From Gottfriedia acidiceleris (lineage in GTDB: Bacteria > Bacillota > Bacilli > Bacillales > Bacillaceae_G): DNA of 64,000 nt. Below are positions 48,136 through 55,176 of the stretch, in pieces. Under the pieces are notes generated by a model. The model was not told where the DNA came from. It was given only the letters and a program-made list of their open reading frames with translations, and did not search any database. Within the stretch, counting starts at the first letter, position 1. Each line of letters opens with the position of its first letter. The position numbers and the translations under genes are program-made. The DNA is taken from assembly GCF_023115465.1 (NCBI RefSeq), contig NZ_CP096034.1:4092001-4156000 (forward strand). Reading direction: 5' to 3'.

Positions 48136-49020
48136 TTAGGCCTCCTTTTCATAATAATGTAAGAAAATTTCCTCCAGGTCAGGCTCTTCAATCCATATAT
48201 TTTCAATTTCGATTTCCGCTATTTTCTTTAAAACTATATTAATATTACCTTTATAAATAAAGCTAATCGTTTTACCTTTGGTTACAATATTGTTTACACC
48301 TGGCATATTGAAAAAATTTGGATCTACACCGTTTTGACGATCAATTTTAAAACGTTTGTAATTATTTTCTTGCAATGTACTTATTTTTTCCACTGTCACA
48401 ATCTTACCTTCTTTAATAATTGCAACTCGATCACATAAACGCTGAACTTCACTTAAGATGTGAGATGAAAATAAAATCGTTGCTCCTTTTTTGTTTTCCT
48501 CCTCTAATAAGTCAAAAAATCTTTGTTGCATTAAAGGATCAAGACCACTTGTCGGTTCATCCAATATGATTAACTTCGGTTCATGAAGTAATCCTTGGAC
48601 AATCCCTACCTTCTTTTTATTCCCTAAAGATAAATCATCAATTTTCTTCGTTAAATCAAGGTCCATTACTTCAGCTAATTCTTTTATTCGTTTCGTGCAA
48701 TCTTTTTTATAAAAACTAGCTGAGTATTTTAATAAATCCATTACTTTCATATTGTCATAGTAAAAAACTTCAGATGGCAAATAACCAATTTCTTTTTTTA
48801 TTTCTGGAGCAAATTGTACACAGTCCTTTCCAAATATTTTTGCACTACCACTCGTAGGATAAATTAAGGAAAGTAAAGTTCGAATTGTAGTTGATTTACC
48901 TGCACCATTTGGACCAATGAAGCCGAATATTTCTCCCTCTTCTATATTGAAGCTTATATCTGTGATTCCCCTTGAATTGCCATAGGTCTTCGTTAAATTA
49001 TTAATTTCAATCGCGTACAT
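48136..49020 (-). CDS. ABC exporter ATPase, TetR-linked
   Basis: 294 aa. Walker A GPNGAGKST near residue 38, signature LSLGNKKKVGIVQGLL near 134, Walker B LIILDEPTSGLDPL, switch His in FSSHILSE. A C-terminal domain of about 75 residues follows. ATG with CGGGAGG upstream. First gene of a three-gene exporter operon, divergent from a TetR gene. Confidence 0.9.
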   Translation of the reverse strand: MYAIEINNLTKTYGNSRGITDISFNIEEGEIFGFIGPNGAGKSTTIRTLLSLIYPTSGSAKIFGKDCVQFAPEIKKEIGYLPSEVFYYDNMKVMDLLKYSASFYKKDCTKRIKELAEVMDLDLTKKIDDLSLGNKKKVGIVQGLLHEPKLIILDEPTSGLDPLMQQRFFDLLEEENKKGATILFSSHILSEVQRLCDRVAIIKEGKIVTVEKISTLQENNYKRFKIDRQNGVDPNFFNMPGVNNIVTKGKTISFIYKGNINIVLKKIAEIEIENIWIEEPDLEEIFLHYYEKEA

Positions 49021-49038
49021 AAATGAACCTCCCGCTTC

Positions 49039-49072
49039 GTTTTGAAATATTCTGTTGTGATTATTACAAAAC
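49039..49072. promoter_or_regulatory. Operator O2 for the TetR-family regulator (candidate)
   Basis: Half-sites GTTTTGAAATA (49039-49049) and TATTACAAAAC (49062-49072) are inverted with one mismatch and 12 bases between them. It lies in the early leader of the ABC ATPase gene and copies the geometry of the site at 49106-49139. Confidence 0.65.
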
Positions 49073-49105
49073 TAGTATATACCTCAATACTAAAAAAGAG
49101 AATAT

Positions 49106-49139
49106 GTTTTGAAATAATTTTAATAAAATATTTCAAAAC
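49106..49139. promoter_or_regulatory. Operator O1 for the TetR-family regulator (candidate)
   Basis: Perfect inverted repeat GTTTTGAAATA / TATTTCAAAAC, arms extendable to 13 bases (49104-49116, 49129-49141), 12-base spacer. It covers the -35 zone of the tetR promoter, whose -10 is probably TATACT at 49144-49149. Confidence 0.8.
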
Positions 49140-49182
49140 ATGATATACTATTGTATAGATAATCACGGAGGTATCGATATTA

Positions 49183-49776
49183 TTGGACGGATATAAAAAA
49201 CGAACTCTGCAGAAGATGGAGAGCATTGAAAAAAGTACAACTAAATTATTGTCATTGCCATTAAATGATATAAAAATAGCAGATATTGCAAAGTTAGCGA
49301 ATGTATCACAAGTATCAATTTACAATTATTATGGTAGTAAAGAAGCCTTACTAAAAGCTACAATTATTCGATTAATGGATCATCAATACGAAGAAACAAA
49401 ACAAATGCTTTCAAGTGATATTTCTTTTAAAGAAAAAATTAAAGAATTATTTATTCGTAAGAAAAAGGGTCTTGATATAATTAATCTTGAAATGTTTACA
49501 GCGTTAATGAAAAAAGACCCTGAACTACAAGAATTAGTTTTAGATTTTACAATGAACAAATCATTCAAATTGCTGGTTTCCCTAATCGATGAAGGACGTT
49601 CACTAGGTTTAGTTCGAAATGAGGTTCAAAACAAAACATTATTAATCTATATCCAAGTCTTGAGCCAAGCTTTTTTAAATATGGACCAAACAACCTCACA
49701 ATATATCCAACAAAAAGAAGTAGTAGATGAAATGATGAATATATTCTTATATGGATTACTGAAACAAGAGGACTAA
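49183..49776 (+). CDS. TetR/AcrR-family transcription regulator
   Basis: 197 aa. N-terminal helix-turn-helix IKIADIAKLANVSQVSIYNYYGSKEAL (about residues 29-55) is the TetR signature; the C-terminal domain has no recognised ligand class. TTG start with GGAGG 11 bases upstream. Divergent from the ABC exporter and preceded by a perfect inverted repeat, so probably an autoregulated repressor of that exporter. Confidence 0.9.
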   Translation: MDGYKKRTLQKMESIEKSTTKLLSLPLNDIKIADIAKLANVSQVSIYNYYGSKEALLKATIIRLMDHQYEETKQMLSSDISFKEKIKELFIRKKKGLDIINLEMFTALMKKDPELQELVLDFTMNKSFKLLVSLIDEGRSLGLVRNEVQNKTLLIYIQVLSQAFLNMDQTTSQYIQQKEVVDEMMNIFLYGLLKQED

Positions 49777-49788
49777 AATAGAATAGTT

Positions 49789-49830
49789 ATAGAAAAGGCA
49801 TCTTTGCTAGGGCAAGGATGCCTTTTCTAT
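49789..49830 (+). terminator. tetR terminator
   Basis: Fourteen-bp stem ATAGAAAAGGCATC / GATGCCTTTTCTAT with a 14-nt loop, soon after the stop. Confidence 0.8.
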
Positions 49831-49935
49831 TTGGAATATTCTTCTAGGTAAACTTATCCACAGATTTGTATTATCTTACTCTTTTTGTTCATACAATGAA
49901 TTACTTATCTATATTTTTAACTCTTGGAGGAGTAT

Positions 49936-50178
49936 ATGCACAAAACTATTCTATGGCTTAAAGAAAATTGCGATGAAATTAAACGAGGCCTAATTGGTGG
50001 ATTTACTATTTTTAGTCTAGCTGTTATTTTTTTCTCAACAGATTCATCTGTAGAATACAACCAAAACGCATGTCTAAAATGGGAGTATAACAAATCTGTA
50101 CAAGTCAACGTTTGCTCGATTTACAAAACATCTACTACTAATACCATTCCATACGGATCAATGCTGAAGGAGAGATAA
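49936..50178 (+). CDS. Small membrane protein, unknown
   Basis: 80 aa from the ATG at 49936, five bases after GGAGG. An amphipathic head (KTILWLKENCDEIKRGL), one membrane segment (IGGFTIFSLAVIFF), and an outer tail with two cysteines (NACLKWEY, VNVCSIYK). I do not recognise the family. Between the tetR terminator and a convergent exporter gene. Confidence 0.6.
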   Translation: MHKTILWLKENCDEIKRGLIGGFTIFSLAVIFFSTDSSVEYNQNACLKWEYNKSVQVNVCSIYKTSTTNTIPYGSMLKER

Positions 50179-50185
50179 GAATACA

Positions 50186-50214
50186 AAAAGGATAAGGCAT
50201 GTACCTTATCCTTT
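50186..50214. terminator. Bidirectional terminator, small membrane protein / ABC permease
   Basis: Eleven-bp stem AAAGGATAAGG / CCTTATCCTTT, 6-nt loop, between convergent genes. Confidence 0.85.
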
Positions 50215-50217
50215 CTT

Positions 50218-51189
50218 CTATTGCCCAGCAACGTCCCTCTTCTTAAAGAGTTCACCAGCAGTAATAAGAAATAACAAAATATAAATAACCAATACTGCTA
50301 TAGAAAATTCAATTCTCATGCCGTTTTCTATATTAATCCCCTTAGTGTAAACCGTTAAATCAGTGTGCATAAATGGTAAAAACTTAGACCAGCTTTTTGT
50401 TCTTAATAATGTTGCGATCACATCTGAAGTAGCTAGTAGGATTATGCTTATTAACAAAGAGATACTGCTTGTTTTTAAAACAGTTGATAAGAAATAAGCA
50501 ACGGCAACAAAGAACAAGTATGGTAGTAGATCAATTAAGTAGTCGTTTAGTAAACTTGGTAATATACCTTGCTCTACTACATGGTTGTTTACATATTGTA
50601 ATACCGGTTGAGCACTAAAATCTAAGCCGTTTAATGCACTACCTATAATAAATGAGTAGATGATGATTGCAAAAGAAAAGATGAAATATAAGATCACCAA
50701 ACTTAAAAATTTTGCGTAATAGATCATTCGTCTTGTTGATGGTTTAACGAGCAAGAAATTAATCGTTTTCCATTGATGCTCTTTTGACATCATATTACTT
50801 GCAAAATAAATAAGAAGGATTCCTATAAAGTTTGTTACGACCGCACCTTTTTTTATAAAGTCCAACACAGTGTGTTGTTGAATTGGTGAAATATTATGTG
50901 CAAGTCGATACTTATTGAGTTCATATGTCTCTTTTTGTTCTTTAGCAATTGCCGGTAAGTCTGAAGAGCTTTGCCCTGCTAATACTTCTTCTATCTTTTT
51001 ATTTTGTATTTTTAATTCTGTTCTCCAGTTTTCAGCTTTTGCTGCTCCACTTTCCTTTTCTATATAATCCCATCTACCTAAAACAATAATCGGGACTAAT
51101 AGTAAAATTAACGTTATGATAAATGATTTTTGAACAAATATTTTACGCAACTCGTTCTCAATTAATCGAATAAAATTACTCAATGACAT
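50218..51189 (-). CDS. ABC-2 type exporter permease
   Basis: 323 aa, six membrane helices with a large outer loop after helix I containing charged repeats (ENWRTELKIQNKKIEEVL). Coupling segment MMSKEHQWKTINFLLVKPSTRRMIYYAK. Overlaps the ATPase gene by 14 bases. Its layout and N-terminal loop parallel the permease at 41.7-42.7 kb, so the two systems probably arose by duplication. Confidence 0.87.
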   Translation of the reverse strand: MSLSNFIRLIENELRKIFVQKSFIITLILLLVPIIVLGRWDYIEKESGAAKAENWRTELKIQNKKIEEVLAGQSSSDLPAIAKEQKETYELNKYRLAHNISPIQQHTVLDFIKKGAVVTNFIGILLIYFASNMMSKEHQWKTINFLLVKPSTRRMIYYAKFLSLVILYFIFSFAIIIYSFIIGSALNGLDFSAQPVLQYVNNHVVEQGILPSLLNDYLIDLLPYLFFVAVAYFLSTVLKTSSISLLISIILLATSDVIATLLRTKSWSKFLPFMHTDLTVYTKGINIENGMRIEFSIAVLVIYILLFLITAGELFKKRDVAGQ

Positions 51190-52099
51190 TTCCTCCTGTC
51201 AATTGAATAAACAAATCTTCTAACCTTTCTTTTTTGCGAATTACATAATAAATCTCTATTCCTCCCAGTACCAACTCTTTCATTAATGAAGGAATCTCTT
51301 CTTCATCAATTTCAAAAATAATTGAGCGATCATTAATAATGTCAAATTTGTACTTGATATCTCTATTTGTAAAACTACTTTCAAAAGCTTTCGTACTTTT
51401 TACAACTATTTCAATAAATAACTTTTCACCACTTTTATCATTCAGATCAATTGATTCAACAAATTGACCATTTTGAATAATAATTGAACGATCACAAATC
51501 AATTCGATTTCAGATAATAGATGACTAGAAAGTAGAATTGCTGTTTGTTCGACCTCAGCAATACGTTTCAAGTAATCACGGATTTCTCTTACTCCAGCCG
51601 GATCTAATCCATTTGTTGGCTCATCTAAAATTAAAATTGACGGATTATGTAATAACGCTTGTGCAATTCCTAATCTTTGCTTCATCCCTAAGGAATAGGT
51701 TGAAAACTTTTTATGTATGGCATTCGAAAGTCCAAGTATATCAATAACCTCAAGAACTCTCTCCTTTGAGACACCTTCTAACATTCGAGCAAAATACATT
51801 AGATTTTTATACCCACTATAAAAAGGATAAAATGCAGGAGTTTCAATCATTGCTCCGATATGTTTGATCGATTCTTTAAAGTTTTCCTTAATCGAATTGC
51901 CTTGAATATATATCTCACCATTCGTGATACTCATAAGTCCTACAATCATTCGCATTGTCGTCGTTTTTCCTGAACCATTAGGCCCAAGTAACCCTAAAAC
52001 TTCACCTTTATATAATTCAAAACTAATATCTTTAATGATCTTTTGATTACTAATCGTCTTATTTACGCTTTTTAGCTCAAGAACAATATCTCGATTCAT
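51176..52099 (-). CDS. BcrA-type ABC exporter ATPase
   Basis: 307 aa. Walker A GPNGSGKTT near residue 37, signature YSLGMKQRLGIAQALL near 134, Walker B ILILDEPTNGLDPAG. AGGAGG lies seven bases before the ATG. First gene of a two-gene exporter. Similar to BcrA and the lantibiotic-immunity ATPases; substrate unknown. Confidence 0.9.
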   Translation of the reverse strand: MNRDIVLELKSVNKTISNQKIIKDISFELYKGEVLGLLGPNGSGKTTTMRMIVGLMSITNGEIYIQGNSIKENFKESIKHIGAMIETPAFYPFYSGYKNLMYFARMLEGVSKERVLEVIDILGLSNAIHKKFSTYSLGMKQRLGIAQALLHNPSILILDEPTNGLDPAGVREIRDYLKRIAEVEQTAILLSSHLLSEIELICDRSIIIQNGQFVESIDLNDKSGEKLFIEIVVKSTKAFESSFTNRDIKYKFDIINDRSIIFEIDEEEIPSLMKELVLGGIEIYYVIRKKERLEDLFIQLTGGNVIE

Positions 52100-52208
52100 C
52101 TTGAGGCCTCCTATTTGTGCAATAAACTCTTACTAACTTTAATGTTTTCCCCTTCCTTTTCTCAATAATTAATGCTATTCTCATGGAAGGAATTGAAAGG
52201 AGAACTTT

Positions 52209-52451
52209 ATGAAAAGAATACCATATTACTTAGTATTTGGCTCATTTATCCCATATTTATTAATCTTTGCTTTACCTTTTTTACCTGTTTCTGGGAGCTT
52301 TAAGGCTGGTCTGATTGCTCTATTAGTTATTCTTGGAGAAGGAATGTTTTGGATTGGTGGAGTATTTGTAGGTAAAGATGTTATGACGAACTATCGTAAA
52401 AAATTGAGCCCAGCAAAATGGTTTAAAAATAGAAGAAAGCAAGAAAATTGA
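52209..52451 (+). CDS. Transporter-suffix-domain small membrane protein
   Basis: 80 aa, two membrane helices (YYLVFGSFIPYLLIFALPF and LIALLVILGEGMFWIGGVFVG) followed by a basic tail with GKDVMTNYRKKLSPAKWF, a pattern found on stand-alone proteins and on ends of some transporters. GAAAGGAG before the ATG. Role unknown. Confidence 0.75.
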   Translation: MKRIPYYLVFGSFIPYLLIFALPFLPVSGSFKAGLIALLVILGEGMFWIGGVFVGKDVMTNYRKKLSPAKWFKNRRKQEN

Positions 52452-52457
52452 TGAATA

Positions 52458-52488
52458 AAGGGATGCTCTCATATAGAGCCCTTTTTTT
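52458..52488 (+). terminator. Terminator after the small membrane protein
   Basis: AAAGGG and GCTCT arms pair with AGAGC and CCCTTT across a short bulge, then T7. Confidence 0.8.
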
Positions 52489-52744
52489 ATGCAAAATATT
52501 GGTTGTGGATAGTATGCAACATAATGTTAACTTTGTTGATAAAGTTGTGAACAATGTTTATAAAGTAGTTATTTTTTATTCATGAAGTCATAGGATTCAA
52601 ATTCAGGTGGATTTTGTGTGTTGATAACTAATAAAACAGGCTGAAAAGTTCGAACTTATACGAAAAATTGTTGATAAAGTTGTGAGCTTAGTTTCTCTAG
52701 AAATCTGCAAAAATTTTATTAAAACTCATAATAAAACGCAAAAA
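52489..52744. other. Intergenic stretch with repeated DnaA-like 9-mers
   Basis: TGTTGATAA (reverse of TTATCAACA) at 52534-52542, 52619-52627 and 52669-52677, TGTGGATAG at 52504-52512 and TGTTTATAA at 52555-52563, all in one orientation. Two of them belong to an exact 18-base direct repeat (52533-52550 and 52668-52685). No ORF of note. Confidence 0.4.
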
Positions 52745-52762
52745 ACCCACAAAATTGTGGGT
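52745..52762 (-). terminator. LOG-family gene terminator
   Basis: Eight-bp stem ACCCACAA / TTGTGGGT with a 2-nt loop and T6 on the minus strand, 20 bases past the stop. Confidence 0.85.
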
Positions 52763-52781
52763 AGACAAAGTACAAAAGAAC

Positions 52782-53366
52782 TTATTTGCCTTCTAATTGC
52801 TTCCATTTATTTTGTATAACTGGTGGCTCATAGTTTTGCATTAGTTTTAATAGGTCGTCTGCATTTTCTGCAACAACAAATAATGAAAGTGTATTCTCGT
52901 TCATAAATCCTTCTTTTACAGCATGTTTAAGTAAATCTAACACAGGGCTAAAGAAGTTATCAACATTTAATAAACCGATTGGCTTATTGTGAATTCCAAT
53001 TTGTGCCCAACAAATAATTTCAAATAATTCATCGAAAGTACCAATTCCGCCCGGCAGTGCAATAAACCCATCGGACATCTCGTTCATTAAAGCTTTACGC
53101 TCATGCATTGATTCAGTCTCAATGAATTGCGTTAGCCCTTTATGGGCAACCTCTCCACGAAATAATCCACCAGGCATAATACCAATGACATTTCCACCTT
53201 GTTTTAATACTTCATTTGCGACTTCTGCCATAATCCCCAGTCTTGATCCACCATATATTAAATCAATATTATTACTAGCAAATAAGGCACCTAGTTTTTT
53301 TGCTTGAAGACTAAATGACTCTCTATTCCCAAGATTTGAACCAGCATAAACACAAATTTTCTTCAT
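52782..53366 (-). CDS. LOG-family protein (TIGR00730, cytokinin-type phosphoribohydrolase)
   Basis: 194 aa Rossmann protein. LYGGSRLGIMAEVANEV near residue 39 and the active-site PGGIGTFDELFE near 100 define the LOG / YvdD family, which removes ribose phosphate from nucleoside monophosphates. The real substrate in Bacillus is not settled. Monocistronic. Confidence 0.92.
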   Translation of the reverse strand: MKKICVYAGSNLGNRESFSLQAKKLGALFASNNIDLIYGGSRLGIMAEVANEVLKQGGNVIGIMPGGLFRGEVAHKGLTQFIETESMHERKALMNEMSDGFIALPGGIGTFDELFEIICWAQIGIHNKPIGLLNVDNFFSPVLDLLKHAVKEGFMNENTLSLFVVAENADDLLKLMQNYEPPVIQNKWKQLEGK

Positions 53367-53467
53367 AAAATGTCACTTCCTTCGATGTATTTTACTTTAT
53401 TTTAACATATCTTTCGATTAGGATTGTAAAGATAAAGTTAACTAATTAATTTTTAGGAGTTGAAAAA

Positions 53468-54454
53468 ATGAATTTAGGTACCATTGGAACAAGCTGGATT
53501 ACAGAAAGTTTTATCGAAGCTTCAAAGGATAGTAAATTGCTCAATTTAACTGCGATTTATTCTAGAAATGAAGATACTGCGAGAGCATTTGCTACAAAGC
53601 ACAACGCTCCTAAGTTTTTTACAAATATTGAACAATTAGCAAAAAGTCCTGATATTGACGTAGTCTACATAGCATCACCGAACTCATTACACTATGAACA
53701 AAGCATTTTATTATTAAAGAATAAAAAACATGTTATTTGTGAAAAACCAATTTTCTCAACAATAAAAGAGTTAGATCATGCCTTTAAAGTTGCAGAAGAA
53801 AATGGAGTTTATTTATTTGAAGCAATTCGTAACTTCCACTCACCAAACTTTACAGCTTTAAAACAAGGTCTAGAAAAAATCGGCCAAATTAGAAGTGCTA
53901 ATCTGCATTATTTACAATATTCTTCTAAATACGATGCATTTCTTAGAGGTGAGAATCCAAATGTTTTCTCTCCCGAATTTTCTGGTGGGGCATTAGTAGA
54001 TTTAGGTGTTTATCCAATTTATGTAGTGATTGGTTTATTTGGAAAACCAGCCTCAGTAAATTATACACCTGTTAAATTGCGTACCGGTATTGATGGTAGT
54101 GGAACATTAGTGTTAAATTATGAAAACTTCACTTGTAGCATCCAGTGCTCTAAAGTTTCTCAATCTTATATTGAAAGTGAAATTACAGGTGAAATTGGAA
54201 CTTTAGTACTTGATAAACCATCTCCAATTTCAAAAATTACTTTGATTAACCATAAATCTAAGGAACGAGAGTCATTGGAAGTTAGCCAAGTACCAAATGA
54301 TATGCTATATGAAATCCAAAATATTACTAGCATTATAAAAGAATCAAATATAACTGAATATGAAAAATTAAAAGAGCTTAGCAAGCTTGTATTAACAATA
54401 ACTGAATCTGCAAGAAAGCAAGGCGGAATTGTCTTTGGAGTTGAACAAAATTAA
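53468..54454 (+). CDS. Gfo/Idh/MocA-family oxidoreductase
   Basis: 328 aa NAD(P)-dependent enzyme of the sugar or inositol dehydrogenase type. N-terminal Rossmann GTIGTSWITESF with an atypical G-x-x-G-T-S loop, the CEKPIFS motif (EKP) near residue 95, and GGALVDLGVYPI near 175. AGGAG before the ATG. Alone between terminators; substrate unknown. Confidence 0.92.
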   Translation: MNLGTIGTSWITESFIEASKDSKLLNLTAIYSRNEDTARAFATKHNAPKFFTNIEQLAKSPDIDVVYIASPNSLHYEQSILLLKNKKHVICEKPIFSTIKELDHAFKVAEENGVYLFEAIRNFHSPNFTALKQGLEKIGQIRSANLHYLQYSSKYDAFLRGENPNVFSPEFSGGALVDLGVYPIYVVIGLFGKPASVNYTPVKLRTGIDGSGTLVLNYENFTCSIQCSKVSQSYIESEITGEIGTLVLDKPSPISKITLINHKSKERESLEVSQVPNDMLYEIQNITSIIKESNITEYEKLKELSKLVLTITESARKQGGIVFGVEQN

Positions 54455-54457
54455 TAA

Positions 54458-54496
54458 AAATACCAGTTATCCGATCAATTGGATACTGGTATTTTT
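54458..54496 (+). terminator. Terminator after the Gfo/Idh/MocA gene
   Basis: Arms AAATACCAGT-T-ATCC / GGAT-ACTGGTATTT with an 8-nt loop, ends in T6. Confidence 0.9.
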
Positions 54497-54560
54497 TCTT
54501 ATTACTTATAAAGCATTAGGTTATCAATAAAATAGGCGAGGTATAGATTAGTTATGTAGA

Positions 54561-54585
54561 AGCTGATTAAAAAGATTAATCAGCT
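54561..54585. terminator. Hairpin after the repeat-protein gene
   Basis: Ten-bp stem AGCTGATTAA / TTAATCAGCT. The T-rich flank is on the plus strand, so its value for the minus-strand gene is doubtful. Confidence 0.4.
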
Positions 54586-54595
54586 TTATTATTTT

Positions 54596-55021
54596 TTAGT
54601 ATACAACAACCCATCCAACCCCTGGCACAAAGTACCATCTTCTACCATTTAGGATATAATAACCTCCATGCCAATAACCTCCTGGTCCAGGGAATCCATG
54701 TCCATGTCCATATCCTGGCCCATATCCTTGGCCGTATCCTGGTCCATGTCCTTGGCCGTATCCTGGCCCATGTCCTTGGCCGTATCCTGGCCCATGTCCT
54801 TGGCCGTATCCTGGTCCATGTCCTTGGCCGTATCCTGGTCCTTGGCCTTGGCCGTATCCTGGTCCATGTCCTTGGCCGTATCCTGGTCCATGTCCTTGGC
54901 CGTATCCTGGTCCTTGGCCTTGGCCGTATCCTGGCACTTGGCCTTGGCCTTGACCTGGTCCATGTCCTGGTTGAGCATACCCTGGTCCAGGATCTCGATT
55001 ATATAGTTCATCAAAAATCAT
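54596..55021 (-). CDS. Gly/Pro/Tyr/Gln octapeptide-repeat protein
   Basis: 141 aa. Residues 1-29 form a head, 30-109 are ten copies of an eight-residue unit PGYGQGHG (variants GQGQG, GQGYG, GHGHG), and 110-141 an aromatic tail (GGYWHGGYYILNGRRWYFVPGVGW). AGGTGGTGAG precedes the ATG. No signal peptide. The composition recalls spore coat, exosporium or adhesive proteins, but no homologue is recognised. The repeat keeps other frames open on both strands; the strand is chosen by the ribosome site and the natural ends. Confidence 0.72.
   Translation of the reverse strand: MIFDELYNRDPGPGYAQPGHGPGQGQGQVPGYGQGQGPGYGQGHGPGYGQGHGPGYGQGQGPGYGQGHGPGYGQGHGPGYGQGHGPGYGQGHGPGYGQGYGPGYGHGHGFPGPGGYWHGGYYILNGRRWYFVPGVGWVVVY
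54695..54934 (-). repeat. Ten tandem 24-nt units inside the repeat-protein gene
   Basis: 240 bases = 10 x 24, plus-strand core cttggccgtatcctggtcca with synonymous and His/Gln variants. In-frame unit length allows copy-number change without frameshift. Confidence 0.92.
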
Positions 55022-55176
55022 GTACTCACCACCTAAGTAGAATCATATCCTTATAACTTATTAATTCAGATAATGATATGAGCAAGTACGAAGACATTTA
55101 ACTCACTTATTTTTTTAATTGATGTTTTTGCCTATAAGTTTAAATCAATCTTATATAAAATACTTACCATAATTTA

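Noticed and set aside
52209-52451. Holin or toxin
   Set aside because: Two helices and a basic tail fit the transporter-suffix pattern and there is no phage or antitoxin context.
54695-54934. CRISPR-like array
   Set aside because: Contiguous 24-nt units without spacers, translating to an octapeptide repeat.
54649-55014. Alternative frames through the 24-nt repeat, both strands (MDQDTAKD- and AVSWSMSL-type repeats)
   Set aside because: Repeat length divisible by three keeps all frames open. Only the 54596-55021 frame has a proper ribosome site and non-repeat ends.
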